Source: Pseudomonadota bacterium (GTDB lineage: Bacteria; Pseudomonadota; Gammaproteobacteria; Steroidobacterales; Steroidobacteraceae). Taken from it: DNA of 38,014 bases. Positions 1-8,478 of the stretch are shown here, piece by piece. Position 1 is the stretch's first letter, and each line of letters opens with the position of its first letter. Under the pieces are notes generated by a model. That model made no database searches. It was not told the origin of the DNA and saw nothing but the letters and a program-made list of their open reading frames with translations. Location of the stretch: NCBI GenBank assembly GCA_018261655.1, contig JAGTSG010000010.1:1-38014 (forward strand), read 5' to 3'. The translations under genes and the position numbers were made by a program.

Positions 1-2
1 AC

Positions 3-62
3 GACCTGTCGAGCGAACGGGATTACCAGCGGCTGCAGCTGGACTTCAACATGAAGTTCTGA
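3..62 (+). CDS. C-terminal end of a probable outer-membrane beta-barrel protein (partial)
   Basis: Only the last 19 residues and the TGA stop (60-62) are inside the window. They end in LQLDFNMKF, alternating polar and hydrophobic residues closed by a C-terminal Phe, which is the usual signal recognised by the BAM complex in outer-membrane barrels. That part is seen. The identity is inference: because phoU follows on the same strand, a phosphate-selective porin (OprO/OprP type) is attractive, but any porin or TonB-dependent receptor would look the same. A strong hairpin begins 8 bases after the stop. Confidence 0.5.
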   Translation, partial: DLSSERDYQRLQLDFNMKF

Positions 63-69
63 CGGAAAA

Positions 70-132
70 GGCACCAGGGACCGACCTTTGGTCGGTCCCT
101 GGTACCGCTCGGCGGAGTGGGGTCTGACCCCT
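70..132. repeat. REP-like composite palindrome between porin tail and phoU
   Basis: Two palindromes lie side by side. Bases 73-86 and 90-103 form a perfect 14-bp stem around a TTT loop; with one mismatch the stem extends to 70-106, where the ends read GGCACC and GGTACC. Bases 119-131 are the 13-base palindrome GGGGTCTGACCCC. The second core recurs at several other gaps in this window. There is no T-tract, so this is not a classical intrinsic terminator, although the stem could stop or protect the porin transcript. Confidence 0.75.
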
Positions 133-180
133 GTTTCCGCTATCATCGCTGCATCGGGTCGGGGCCCGATGGAGACGTCC

Positions 181-915
181 ATGGAACCTGCAGATCTCGG
201 TCATCACATCTCGCGTCGCTTCAACGAGGACCTGGAGAAGGTCCGGACGCGCGTGCTGCAGATGGGTGGCTTCGTCGAGCAGCAGCTGCAGCATGCCGTC
301 ACGGCACTGGTCGAGGGCGACAGCCGCCTCGGCGAGGAAGTCGCGCACGCCGACCACCAGGTCAACCAGATGGAGGTCAGCATCGACGAGGAGTGCGGCC
401 GCATCATCGCCATGCGCCAGCCGACGGCCTCCGACCTGCGCGTGGTCGTCGCCATCATCAAGACCATCACCGACCTCGAGCGGATCGGCGACGAGGTCGA
501 GAAGATCGCCATGATCGCCTCGCGGCTCGCAAGCACCGAGCAGCCGTCGGACAAGTACCGGGAGGTGCGGCACATCGCGCGCCTGGTGACGGACATGGTG
601 CACGACGCGCTGCACGCGTTCGCGCGGCTCAACGCCGAAGAGGCGCTCGAGATCGCGCGCCGGGACCGCACGGTGGACGAGGAATACGAGGCGATCCAGC
701 GCCAGAACATGACCTACATGATGGAGGACCCGCGCAACATCCGCCGCGCCCTCGACATCATGTGGATCGTGAGGTCGATGGAACGCATCGGCGACCATGC
801 CAAGAACATCTGCGAGTACATCGTCTATACGGTGTACGGCAAGGACATCCGGCACATCTCGCTGGAGGACGCGGAGGCCCAGATCCGCGCCTCGGCCAGC
901 GACCGCAACGCATGA
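181..915 (+). CDS. phoU: Phosphate transport/signalling regulator PhoU
   Basis: PhoU links the Pst phosphate transporter to the PhoR-PhoB two-component system and keeps PhoR quiet when phosphate is plentiful. The 244-residue product has the family length and all-helical character. It contains the duplicated metal-binding signature: ERIGDEVEKIA in the first three-helix bundle and ERIGDHAKNICEY in the second. ATG 181 is preferred because GGAG lies six bases upstream; an in-frame ATG at 169 is possible. PhoU usually ends a pstSCAB-phoU operon, but here it is separate from pstCAB by dsbB and dapE and overlaps dsbB by four bases (ATGA). A weak TATCAT at 141-146 could be a -10; I see no PHO box in front of it. 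Confidence 0.95.
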   Translation: MEPADLGHHISRRFNEDLEKVRTRVLQMGGFVEQQLQHAVTALVEGDSRLGEEVAHADHQVNQMEVSIDEECGRIIAMRQPTASDLRVVVAIIKTITDLERIGDEVEKIAMIASRLASTEQPSDKYREVRHIARLVTDMVHDALHAFARLNAEEALEIARRDRTVDEEYEAIQRQNMTYMMEDPRNIRRALDIMWIVRSMERIGDHAKNICEYIVYTVYGKDIRHISLEDAEAQIRASASDRNA

Positions 916-1445
916 CGACGCTGGCGAGGTTCCTCGGCGGCTTCGATCGCCGCCGGGTCAACCTGCTCGGCGCCGTCGCCTGCGCCGCCGCGCTGGCCTT
1001 CGCGATGTATGCGCAGTACGGCCTTGGCCTGACGCCCTGCCACCTGTGCATCTTCCAGCGCGTCGAGGTCGCTGCGCTGGGCGTGGTGTTCCTGCTCGCT
1101 GCGATCCACGACCCGGGGCAGGCGGGTGCGCGGGTCTATGCGCTCCTCGTCTTCATCGCTGCCGCGATCACCGCGGTCACGGCCGGCCGTCACGTCTGGA
1201 TCCAGCTGCAGCCGCCCGGCTCGGTGCCGGGCTGCGGCGCCGACCTCGACTTCATGCTCGAGGTCCTGCCGCTGATGCAGGTCATCATCAAGGTGTTCCA
1301 GGCCGGCGGCGAGTGCGCCAAGGTTGACCTCAGCTTCCTCGGGATCAGCTTCCCGGGATGGGTGCTGGTGTTCGTGGTGATCGTCGGCGGGGCCGGGATC
1401 TGGGCGAACCTCAGGCTTCCCCGGAGGCGTCAGACCCCGACGTAG
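912..1445 (+). CDS. dsbB: Disulfide bond formation protein DsbB
   Basis: Inner-membrane quinone reductase that reoxidises periplasmic DsbA. The 177-residue protein has four predicted membrane segments. Both required cysteine pairs are present: C43 and C46 in TPCHLC after the first segment, and C108 and C135 in the long periplasmic loop (PGCGADL and GGECAKVDL), followed by the conserved SFPGW before the last segment. ATG 912 overlaps the phoU stop as ATGA, which suggests translational coupling; DsbB is not a usual PhoU partner. The last codons (RQTPT) lie inside a degenerate copy of the dispersed palindrome (1426-1438), so the C-terminal tail may have been remodelled by that element. Confidence 0.95.
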   Translation: MTTLARFLGGFDRRRVNLLGAVACAAALAFAMYAQYGLGLTPCHLCIFQRVEVAALGVVFLLAAIHDPGQAGARVYALLVFIAAAITAVTAGRHVWIQLQPPGSVPGCGADLDFMLEVLPLMQVIIKVFQAGGECAKVDLSFLGISFPGWVLVFVVIVGGAGIWANLRLPRRRQTPT

Positions 1446-1495
1446 GGGAGGTACCTGGTACCGGTCGCGGGGTCAGAGCGGTGTCTGGCCCCTCC
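1426..1495. repeat. REP-like palindromes between convergent dsbB and dapE
   Basis: Three copies of the dispersed cores are packed here: a degenerate GGCGTCAGACCCC at 1426-1438 inside dsbB, an exact GGTACCTGGTACC at 1450-1462, and an imperfect inverted pair at 1469-1477 and 1484-1492 ending in CCTCC. The array runs from inside the dsbB 3' end to the dapE stop codon. Placed between convergent genes, it may separate the two transcripts, but there is no T-tract on either strand. Confidence 0.7.
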
Positions 1496-2625
1496 TAGGC
1501 CAGCAGCAGTTCCAGCACCCGCTGGTAGGTCCGCGCCAGCGTGTCGATGTCCTCGACGCGGACGCACTCGTTGACCTTGTGGATGGTCTGGTTGACGACG
1601 CCGAGTTCGACCACCTGCGCGCCCATCGGCGCGATGAACCTGCCATCCGAGGTGCCACCGCCGGTCGTGAGGGCGGGGTCGCGGCCGGCGACCTCGCGGA
1701 CCGCGGTGACGACTGCGTCGGACAGCCTGCCGGGCGGCGTGTAGAAGGGCAGCCCGGACACGAACCACTCGAGCGAGTAGCGGACGCCGTGCCGGTCGAG
1801 GGTCGAAGTCACCGCGTGTTGCAGGCCCTCGAGGGTCTGCTCGGGCGACCAGCGGAAGTTGAACCGCGCCTTCAGCTCGCCCGGGATGACGTTCGGCGCG
1901 CCGGTGCCGGCCGCAATGTTCGACACCTGGAAGGACGTCGGCTGGAAGTACTCGTTGCCTTCGTCCCAGTGGCGCGCAACCAGCTCCGCCAGCGCGGGGG
2001 CCAGCATGTGCACGGGGTTTTCCGCCGTCTGGGGATAGGCGATGTGGCCCTGCACGCCGTGGACCGTCAGGCGGCCCGACAGGGAGCCGCGCCGCCCGAT
2101 CTTGATCGTGTCGCCGAAGACCTTGTCGCTCGACGGCTCGCCGACGAGGCACCAGTCGATGCGCTCGTTGCGGGCCTTCAGCACCTCGACCACGCGGCGG
2201 GTGCCGTCCACCGACGGTCCTTCTTCGTCGCTCGTGATCAGGAAGGCCAAAGTGCCGCCGTGATCGGGCCGCGCGCGGACGAAGCCCTCGACGGCCGTGA
2301 CCATGGCGGCGAGCCCGCTCTTCATGTCGGCGGCGCCGCGGCCGTACAACATGCCGTCGCGGATCACCGGGTCGAAGGGATCCGTGTGCCACTCCTCGAG
2401 GGGCCCGGTCGGCACCACGTCGGTGTGGCCCGCGAAGCAGAACACCGGGCCGTCGCCGCCGCGCCGGGTCGCCCAGAAATTCTCCACATTGCCGAAGGGC
2501 ATCCGTTCGACCTCGAACCCCAGCGGCTCGAGCCGCTCGATCATCAGGTCCTGGCAGCCGCCATCGGCCGGGCTGACGGAGGGGCGGGTGATCATCGCCT
2601 GGGTGAGATCGAGCGTGTCGGACAT
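1495..2625 (-). CDS. dapE: Succinyl-diaminopimelate desuccinylase DapE
   Basis: Hydrolyses N-succinyl-LL-diaminopimelate to LL-diaminopimelate and succinate, the step after DapC in lysine and peptidoglycan precursor synthesis. The 376-residue M20 peptidase has the complete dinuclear zinc site: H67 and D69 in GHTDVVP, bridging D100 in GRGAADMK, catalytic E134 with E135 in TSDEEGP, E163 in GEPSS and H349 near the C-terminus in IHKVNE. Length equals the usual family size. It is transcribed alone from a promoter facing away from pstC. The partner genes dapC and dapD lie 4-6 kb away on the same strand, separated from it by pstCAB in the opposite orientation, so a former dap cluster may have been split. 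Confidence 0.97.
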   Translation of the reverse strand: MSDTLDLTQAMITRPSVSPADGGCQDLMIERLEPLGFEVERMPFGNVENFWATRRGGDGPVFCFAGHTDVVPTGPLEEWHTDPFDPVIRDGMLYGRGAADMKSGLAAMVTAVEGFVRARPDHGGTLAFLITSDEEGPSVDGTRRVVEVLKARNERIDWCLVGEPSSDKVFGDTIKIGRRGSLSGRLTVHGVQGHIAYPQTAENPVHMLAPALAELVARHWDEGNEYFQPTSFQVSNIAAGTGAPNVIPGELKARFNFRWSPEQTLEGLQHAVTSTLDRHGVRYSLEWFVSGLPFYTPPGRLSDAVVTAVREVAGRDPALTTGGGTSDGRFIAPMGAQVVELGVVNQTIHKVNECVRVEDIDTLARTYQRVLELLLA

Positions 2626-2663
2626 CGGCGGGTCGGCGCCTCCAGGGCGCGGTGGGGCGGCCT

Positions 2664-2692
2664 GTTATAAGGCCGGGGGAGCCGGCGGGCAA
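2664..2692 (-). promoter_or_regulatory. Probable sigma-70 promoter of dapE
   Basis: On the minus strand a TTGCCC -35 box (2692-2687) and a TATAAC -10 box (2669-2664) are separated by 17 bases. The expected start near 2657 leaves a leader of about 30 bases before dapE. Confidence 0.55.
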
Positions 2693-2715
2693 GCCCGGTG
2701 CCGGGATCGGCAAGG

Positions 2716-2749
2716 GTGTCACGAAACTGTAACATTGCAGTCCTATAAG
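2716..2749 (+). promoter_or_regulatory. PHO box and -10 element of the pstCAB promoter
   Basis: Bases 2716-2733 read GTGTCACGAAACTGTAAC. This matches the 18-base PhoB-binding consensus (two CTGTCAT-type heptamers spaced by four bases) at about 14 positions. A TATAAG -10 box at 2744-2749 follows after ten bases, the arrangement of PhoB-activated promoters in which the PHO box replaces the -35. This predicts induction under phosphate limitation. Confidence 0.75.
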
Positions 2750-2803
2750 AAGCCGGCGATCGGCGCCCCGCGTGGGAGGGGAGGCGTCGTCCTGAAGGAC
2801 CCG

Positions 2804-4192
2804 ATGCAGACGTCGACGCTCGTCCTGGTGCTGCTGATCCTGACCGCCGTCGCCTACCGGGCCGGGCGACAGCGCTCGCTCGCGCTCGTCGGCGGCGTGA
2901 AGGGCGCGAAGCACCTGCACTCCCTGCCGGGCTACTACGGGATGCTGACGGCGCTGTGGTGCGCCATCCCGGCGCTGCTGGTGCTGGCGCTGTGGCACTC
3001 CTTCGACGGCCGGATCGTCACCGACATGGTCGTGGCCTCGATGCCGTCGGACGTGCAGGTCCTTTCGGAGGACGAGCTGTCGCTGGTCCTGAACGACGTC
3101 CGCAACCTGGTCGCCGGCGCGATTCCTGCAGAGCTGGCCTCCGCCGAGGTCCAGGCGGCCGCCGCGCGCTACCAGCAGCTGGAGTCGCTCTCGCGCCTGG
3201 CCGCGGCCGGCCTGACGCTGAGCATCGCCCTGGGGCTCGGCGCCTTCGTCTGGTGGCGGATCTCGCCGGCCCTGCGGGCCCGCAACAAGGTGGAGCAGAT
3301 CGTCAAGGTCGGCCTCATCGTCTGCTCGACCATCGCCATCTTCACTACCGTCGGCATCGTCATCTCGGTGCTGTTCGAGTCGCTGCGCTTCTTCCAGGTG
3401 GTCCCGGTCACCGAGTTCCTGTTCGGCCTGCAGTGGTCGCCGCAGATGGCGATCCGTGCCGACCAGGTCGGCTCGAGCGGGGCCTTCGGCGCGGTGCCGT
3501 TGTTCACCGGCACCCTGCTCATCGCTGGCCTCGCGATGCTGGTCGCCGTGCCCGTCGGCCTGTTCGCGGCGATCTATCTTGCCGAGTACGCGCACCGCCA
3601 GGTGCGTGCCGTGGTGAAGCCGCTGCTCGAGGTGCTCGCCGGCATCCCGACGGTCGTGTACGGCTTCTTTGCGGCGCTGATCGTGGGGCCGATGCTCCGC
3701 CAGGCCGGCGAGGCCGCGGGGCTGGCCGTCTCGAGCGAGAGCGCGCTGGCCGCGGGCCTGGTGATGGGCGTGATGATCATCCCGTTCGTCTCGTCGCTGG
3801 CCGACGACATGCTGACGGCCGTGCCACAGTCGCTGCGCGACGGCTCCTATGGTCTCGGCGCCACGCAGTCCGAGACGATCCGCCGGGTGGTGTTCCCGGC
3901 GGCGCTGCCCGGCATCGTCGGCGGGGTGCTGCTCGCCATCTCGCGCGCCATTGGCGAGACGATGATCGTGGTCATGGCCGCCGGGCTCGGCGCCAACCTG
4001 ACGGCGAACCCGCTCGAGGCGGTCACGACCGTGACGACGCAGATCGTCACGCTGCTGGTCGGCGACCAGGAGTTCGACAGCCCGAAGACGCTCGCCGCGT
4101 TCGCGCTCGGGCTGGTGCTGTTCCTCGTCACGCTGTCGCTCAACATCATCGCGCTGCACGTCGTGCGCAAGTACCGGGAGCAGTATGAGTGA
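2804..4192 (+). CDS. pstC: Phosphate ABC transporter permease PstC, long form
   Basis: One of the two inner-membrane subunits of the high-affinity phosphate importer. At 462 residues it is about 140 longer than E. coli PstC; the extra N-terminal part (residues 1 to about 165) has roughly three hydrophobic segments around a soluble loop. The C-terminal half is the MetI-like permease domain, with the ATPase-contacting EAA loop seen as DGSYGLGATQSETIRRV followed by PAALPGI. ATG 2804 is chosen for GAAGGA a few bases upstream and because the PHO-box promoter lies just before it; more upstream ATGs fall inside dapE. The stop overlaps the pstA start by eight bases. Long PstC/PstA pairs occur in other proteobacteria. 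No pstS precedes it. Confidence 0.93.
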   Translation: MQTSTLVLVLLILTAVAYRAGRQRSLALVGGVKGAKHLHSLPGYYGMLTALWCAIPALLVLALWHSFDGRIVTDMVVASMPSDVQVLSEDELSLVLNDVRNLVAGAIPAELASAEVQAAAARYQQLESLSRLAAAGLTLSIALGLGAFVWWRISPALRARNKVEQIVKVGLIVCSTIAIFTTVGIVISVLFESLRFFQVVPVTEFLFGLQWSPQMAIRADQVGSSGAFGAVPLFTGTLLIAGLAMLVAVPVGLFAAIYLAEYAHRQVRAVVKPLLEVLAGIPTVVYGFFAALIVGPMLRQAGEAAGLAVSSESALAAGLVMGVMIIPFVSSLADDMLTAVPQSLRDGSYGLGATQSETIRRVVFPAALPGIVGGVLLAISRAIGETMIVVMAAGLGANLTANPLEAVTTVTTQIVTLLVGDQEFDSPKTLAAFALGLVLFLVTLSLNIIALHVVRKYREQYE

Positions 4193-5504
4193 GCCCACGC
4201 TGACGCCCGCGACCGCCGAGACGCCCGCCCAGCGGACCCGCCGGCTGGTGGAGAAGAGCCTGCGCCGCCGCTACCGGGCCGAGCGACGCTTCCGTGTCTA
4301 CGGCATCGTCGCGGTCGCGCTCGGCCTCGGCTTCGTCGCCTTCCTGTTCTCGAGCATCATCTCGACCGGCTGGACCGTGTTCCAGCAGTCCTACCTCAAG
4401 CTGGAGATCGACTACGCGCCGGACGTGCTCGATCCCGATGGCAGCCGCGATCCGGAGGTGATCGGGAGCGCCGACTTCTCCGCCCTGATCAAGGCGGCGC
4501 TGCGCAAGCAGTTTCCCGACGTCGAAGGCCGCAGCGACCTGCGGACCCTGTACAAGCTGGCGAGTGAGGGCGGCCAGTTCGACCTGCGCCAGCGCGTGCT
4601 CGACGACCCGCGGCGGGTCGGCAGCCAGGAGTCGCTCTGGGTGCTGGCCGACGACCGCGTCGACCTGCTGATGAAGGGCGAGATCGAACGCGGCCTGCCC
4701 GAGGACGTTCGTGGCATCAGCGACCAGGAACTGGCGTGGATCGACCGGCTCGTGGCCGACGGGCGGCTCGAAAAGCGCTTCAACCGCAGCTTCTTCACCC
4801 GCGGCGACTCGCGCGAGCCCGAGCAGGCGGGCGTCTGGGGCGCGGTGAGCGGCTCCATCCTGACGCTGTTCGTGACGCTGCTGCTCGCGTTCCCGATCGG
4901 CGTGGCGGCGGCGATCTACCTCGAGGAGTTCGCCCCGCAGAACCGCTTCACCGACCTGATCGAGGTGAACATCAACAACCTGGCGGCGGTGCCGTCGATC
5001 GTCTTCGGCCTGCTCGGACTGGCGGTGTTCATCCAGCTCTTCGGCCTGCCGCGCTCGGCCCCCTTGGTGGGCGGCCTGGTGCTGACGCTGATGACGCTGC
5101 CGACGATCATCATCGCCAGCCGCGCGGCACTCAAGGGCGTGCCGCCGTCGATCCGCGAGGCGGCGCTCGGCATGGGCGCCTCGCAGGTACAGATGATCGC
5201 CCACCACGTGCTGCCGCTCGCGATGCCGGGGATGCTCACCGGGGCGATCATCGGCATGGCGCGCGCCCTCGGCGAGTCGGCGCCGCTGCTGATGATCGGC
5301 ATGGTGGCCTTCATCGTCGACATCCCGCACGGCCTGACCGACCCGGCGACGGTGCTGCCGGTGCAGGTGTACCTGTGGGCGGACAGCCCCGAGCGGGCCT
5401 TCCTCGAGCGCACCTCGGGCGCGATCCTGGTGCTGCTCGGATTCCTCTTGATCATGAACGCGACCGCCGTGGTCCTGCGCCAGAAGTTCGAGCGGCGCTG
5501 GTGA
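4185..5504 (+). CDS. pstA: Phosphate ABC transporter permease PstA, long form
   Basis: Second permease subunit of the Pst importer. The 439-residue product has one N-terminal membrane segment (about residues 38-60), then a soluble insert of roughly 150 residues of the type found in long PstA proteins (DUF3333 in Pfam terms, by recollection), then the MetI-like permease core. The EAA loop is visible as [17 protein letters not shown] followed by LPLAMPG. ATG 4185 lies inside the last codons of pstC (eight-base overlap), so the two permeases are probably made in equal amounts by coupled translation. The extra domains in PstC and PstA probably face the same compartment and may contact each other or PstS; that is inference. 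Confidence 0.95.
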   Translation: MSEPTLTPATAETPAQRTRRLVEKSLRRRYRAERRFRVYGIVAVALGLGFVAFLFSSIISTGWTVFQQSYLKLEIDYAPDVLDPDGSRDPEVIGSADFSALIKAALRKQFPDVEGRSDLRTLYKLASEGGQFDLRQRVLDDPRRVGSQESLWVLADDRVDLLMKGEIERGLPEDVRGISDQELAWIDRLVADGRLEKRFNRSFFTRGDSREPEQAGVWGAVSGSILTLFVTLLLAFPIGVAAAIYLEEFAPQNRFTDLIEVNINNLAAVPSIVFGLLGLAVFIQLFGLPRSAPLVGGLVLTLMTLPTIIIASRAALKGVPPSIREAALGMGASQVQMIAHHVLPLAMPGMLTGAIIGMARALGESAPLLMIGMVAFIVDIPHGLTDPATVLPVQVYLWADSPERAFLERTSGAILVLLGFLLIMNATAVVLRQKFERRW

Positions 5505-5530
5505 CGGACGGACCGGCAGGAGATTCCCAG

Positions 5531-6403
5531 ATGGCGACAGAACCGACGGAGATGGTGCAGCGGACGGGGGCCACGCTCGGGCCCGGGAGCGCGCCGCCGG
5601 AGCGCACGGCGCAGGGCCAGCGCACGGTCGGCGAGATTACCGTCAGCAACCCGGTCATCGTCTGCCGCAACGTCAACGTCCACTACGGCGACAAGCAAGC
5701 CATCCGCGACGTGAGCCTCGACATCGCCCACAACGAGGTGATCGCGATGATCGGCCCGTCCGGTTGCGGCAAGAGCACCTTCCTGCGCTGCCTCAACCGC
5801 CTGAACGACACCATCCCGACGGCGAAGGTCACGGGCTCGATCACGCTGGACGGGGTGGACGTCTACGACAGGAAGCAGGACGTCGTGCAGCTGCGCGCCC
5901 GGGTCGGCATGGTGTTTCAGAAGCCGAACCCGTTCCCGAAGTCGGTCTACGAGAACGTGGCCTACGGGCCGCGCATCCATGGCCTCGCCGGCGACCGCAC
6001 GGAGCTCGACGAGATCGTGCAGACCAGCCTGATGCGGGCCGGCCTGTGGGAAGAGGTCAAGGACCGCCTCGACCAGCCGGGCACTGCGCTCTCGGGCGGC
6101 CAGCAGCAGCGCCTGTGCATCGCGCGGACGATCGCCGTGAGCCCCGAGGTGATCCTGATGGACGAGCCGTGTTCGGCGCTCGACCCGATTGCGACGGCGC
6201 GCATCGAGGACCTGATCGACGAGCTCAGGCAGAACTACGCGATCTGCATCGTCACACACTCGATGCAGCAGGCGGCGCGCGTATCGCAACGCACGGCGTA
6301 CTTCCACCTCGGCGACCTCATCGAGGTCGGCTCGACGGACCAGATCTTCACCAATCCCCGGCACAAGCTGACCGAGGATTACATCACGGGACGGTTCGGG
6401 TGA
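5531..6403 (+). CDS. pstB: Phosphate import ATP-binding protein PstB
   Basis: ATPase of the Pst phosphate importer; it also takes part in PhoU/PhoR signalling. The 290-residue protein carries Walker A GPSGCGKS (75-82), the Q-loop in [12 protein letters not shown], the ABC signature LSGGQ (187-191), Walker B VILMDEP (207-213) and the switch His in VTHSMQQA. It ends in the characteristic [10 protein letters not shown]. The first 40 residues are a low-complexity extension beyond the usual start near [12 protein letters not shown] 5531 has AGGAG eight bases upstream, which supports that longer N-terminus. Only 26 bases separate it from pstA. phoU does not follow; it lies upstream of dsbB. Confidence 0.97.
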   Translation: MATEPTEMVQRTGATLGPGSAPPERTAQGQRTVGEITVSNPVIVCRNVNVHYGDKQAIRDVSLDIAHNEVIAMIGPSGCGKSTFLRCLNRLNDTIPTAKVTGSITLDGVDVYDRKQDVVQLRARVGMVFQKPNPFPKSVYENVAYGPRIHGLAGDRTELDEIVQTSLMRAGLWEEVKDRLDQPGTALSGGQQQRLCIARTIAVSPEVILMDEPCSALDPIATARIEDLIDELRQNYAICIVTHSMQQAARVSQRTAYFHLGDLIEVGSTDQIFTNPRHKLTEDYITGRFG

Positions 6404-6410
6404 TTGGTCA

Positions 6411-6443
6411 GAGGTACCGGTACAGGCCTGTACCTGGTACCTC
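6411..6443. repeat. REP-like hairpin between convergent pstB and dapD
   Basis: Bases 6411-6426 and 6427-6443 are complementary over their whole length apart from one bulged base, giving a near-perfect stem with almost no loop. The ends are GAGGTACC and GGTACCTC. This is a GGTACC-type copy of the dispersed palindromes. It fills the 44-base gap between the pstB and dapD stops and may act as a two-way transcription barrier. Confidence 0.7.
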
Positions 6444-6447
6444 ATTA

Positions 6448-7266
6448 CTACATCCGCAACAGCTCGTTGATCGAGGTCTTCGCCCTCGTCTGCGCGTCCA
6501 CGCGTTTCACGATCACCGCGGCATAGAGCGAGTACCTGCCGTCGGGGGACGGGAGGTTGCCCGGGACCACGACCGCCCCGGCGGGAACGCGGCCGTAGTG
6601 GATCTCGCCCGTCGCGCGGTCGTAAATGCGGGTGCTGGCGCCGATGTAGACTCCCATCGAGATCACCGCGCCCTTCTCGACGACGACGCCTTCGACGACC
6701 TCCGAGCGGGCGCCGATGAAGCAGTCGTCCTCGACGATGGTCGGGCTGGCCTGCAGCGGCTCCAGCACGCCGCCGATGCCGACACCCCCCGACAGGTGCA
6801 CGTTGCGGCCGATCTGGGCACAGGAGCCGACCGTGGCCCAGGTGTCCACCATGGTGCCGCTGTCCACGTAGGCGCCGATGTTCACGTAGCTCGGCATCAG
6901 CACCACGCTCGGCGCGATGTAGGCGCCCTTGCGGGCGATGGACGCCGGCACGACCCGCGTGCCGCCGGCACGGAAGCGGTCCGGGCTCATGCCGGAGTAC
7001 TTCAGGGGCACCTTGTCGTAGAAACGGGTGTAGCCCCCCTCGATGACCTGGTTGTCGTGGGTCCGGAAGTACAGCAGGACGGCCTTCTTCAGCCACTCGT
7101 TGACCTGCCAGCCGGAAGCGGTCGGCTCCGCCACGCGGGCGCGCCCGGAATCCAGCAGCTCGAGGCAGTGGTCGAGCGCCACGGCCAGGTCGTGCGGCAC
7201 GTTGCCGGGAGAGAACTCGCCGCGTCGCTCGAAGGCGTCCTCGACCAGGGTCTTCAGGTGGTCCAT
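6448..7266 (-). CDS. dapD: Tetrahydrodipicolinate N-succinyltransferase DapD
   Basis: Transfers succinyl from succinyl-CoA to tetrahydrodipicolinate, opening the succinylase branch of lysine/meso-DAP synthesis. The 272-residue product matches the family length. It has the helical N-terminal domain, a left-handed beta-helix of hexapeptide repeats in the middle (for example [20 protein letters not shown] and [19 protein letters not shown]), and the C-terminal [21 protein letters not shown] tail. Start ATG 7266 has AAGGGA five bases upstream and begins two bases after the dapC stop, so dapC and dapD are surely cotranscribed. It is the last gene of map-glnD-dapC-dapD. Confidence 0.97.
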   Translation of the reverse strand: MDHLKTLVEDAFERRGEFSPGNVPHDLAVALDHCLELLDSGRARVAEPTASGWQVNEWLKKAVLLYFRTHDNQVIEGGYTRFYDKVPLKYSGMSPDRFRAGGTRVVPASIARKGAYIAPSVVLMPSYVNIGAYVDSGTMVDTWATVGSCAQIGRNVHLSGGVGIGGVLEPLQASPTIVEDDCFIGARSEVVEGVVVEKGAVISMGVYIGASTRIYDRATGEIHYGRVPAGAVVVPGNLPSPDGRYSLYAAVIVKRVDAQTRAKTSINELLRM

Positions 7267-7268
7267 GT

Positions 7269-8471
7269 CTATCCCTTGCGGCCCAGCATGTACTGGCGGA
7301 TGCGGCGCGCGGCCTCGACGGTTTCCTCGAACCCGGCCACGAGCGAGATGCGCACGTGGCGGCGGCCCGGGTTTCCCCGGCCGCCGTCGCGGCCGAGGTA
7401 GGAGCCAGGCAGGACGCTCACGTTCGTGGCGCCGAGCAGGTCGCGGGCAAAGGCCTCGTCGTCGCCGGGCGTCGCGGGCCAGAGGTAGAACGACCCCGCC
7501 GGCCGCTCGACGTCCAGCAGGTCGCCGAGCAGCGGCATCACCGCCGCATACTTGGCGCGGTACAGCTCGCGGTTGGCGCGCACGTGCACCTCGTCGTTCC
7601 AGGCCGCCACGCTCGCGTGCTGCACGTGCTCGGGCATCGCGCTCCCGTGGTAGGTCCGGTAGAGGCGGAACCCGGCAACCAGGCGCGCGTCGCCCGCCAC
7701 GAAGCCGGCGCGCAGGCCCGGCAGGTTCGAGCGCTTGGACAGGCTGTGAAAGACCATGCAGCGCTCGAATCCCGTGCGGCCCAGGCTCCGGCAGGCCTGC
7801 AACAGGCCGGGCGGCGGCGCGGCCTCGTCGGCGTAGACCTCCGAGTAGCACTCGTCGGAGGCCACCACGAAGCCGTGTCGGTCCGACAGCTCCAGGACGC
7901 GCCGGAGGTAGTCGAGGCCCATCACGGCGCCGGTGGGGTTTCCCGGCGTGCACAGGTACAGCAGCTGGCAGCGGTTCCAGGCCTCGGCCGGTACGGCGTC
8001 GAGGTCCGGCAGGAAGCCGGTGGCTTTCGAGGTCTCGATGTAGAACGGCTCGGCGCCGGCCAGGAACGCGGCACCCTCGTAGATCTGGTAACCAGGGTTC
8101 GGCATCAGCACCCGCGCGCGGGTCGTCCGGTCCACGACGGCCTGCGCAAAGGCGAACAGCGCCTCGCGGGTGCCGTTGACCGGCAGCACCATCGTCTCGG
8201 GATCCACGGCCCCGGCGTCGAGCCCGAACCGTCGCTCCAGCCAGGCGGCGCAGGCGGCGCGCAGCACCGGCAGTCCCTGCGTCTGGGGATACACGCCGGT
8301 GCCGTGCAGCGCCGCGCGCAGCGCCTCCAGCACGAACTCCGGCGGCGCGTGCCGCGGTTCGCCGATGGTGAGCCGGATCGGGGACAGCCCGGCGGGCGGG
8401 GCCACGTCACGCGTCAGCTCGGCGAGGCGCTCGAAGGGGTAGGGCAGCAGCCTGGAGAGGTCGGGGTTCAC
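7269..8471 (-). CDS. dapC: Succinyldiaminopimelate transaminase DapC
   Basis: Class I/II PLP aminotransferase of 400 residues, expected to convert N-succinyl-2-amino-6-ketopimelate to N-succinyl-LL-DAP using glutamate. Visible landmarks are [10 protein letters not shown], the PGNPTGAV loop with the cofactor-stacking region, [10 protein letters not shown], and the Schiff-base lysine K246 in [15 protein letters not shown]. Family sequence alone would leave other aminotransferases possible; direct linkage to dapD and the proteobacterial DapC-like GEPRHAPP motif decide the call. I prefer GTG 8471 as start: GAGGT, overlapping the glnD stop, sits five bases upstream. A longer reading from ATG 8510 would overlap glnD by 32 bases. 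Confidence 0.92.
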   Translation of the reverse strand: MNPDLSRLLPYPFERLAELTRDVAPPAGLSPIRLTIGEPRHAPPEFVLEALRAALHGTGVYPQTQGLPVLRAACAAWLERRFGLDAGAVDPETMVLPVNGTREALFAFAQAVVDRTTRARVLMPNPGYQIYEGAAFLAGAEPFYIETSKATGFLPDLDAVPAEAWNRCQLLYLCTPGNPTGAVMGLDYLRRVLELSDRHGFVVASDECYSEVYADEAAPPPGLLQACRSLGRTGFERCMVFHSLSKRSNLPGLRAGFVAGDARLVAGFRLYRTYHGSAMPEHVQHASVAAWNDEVHVRANRELYRAKYAAVMPLLGDLLDVERPAGSFYLWPATPGDDEAFARDLLGATNVSVLPGSYLGRDGGRGNPGRRHVRISLVAGFEETVEAARRIRQYMLGRKG

Positions 8472-8478
8472 GGATACC

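Noticed and set aside
70-106. Porin-phoU hairpin as an intrinsic terminator
   Set aside because: The stem is strong but the downstream sequence lacks a T-tract; it fits the dispersed repeat family better.
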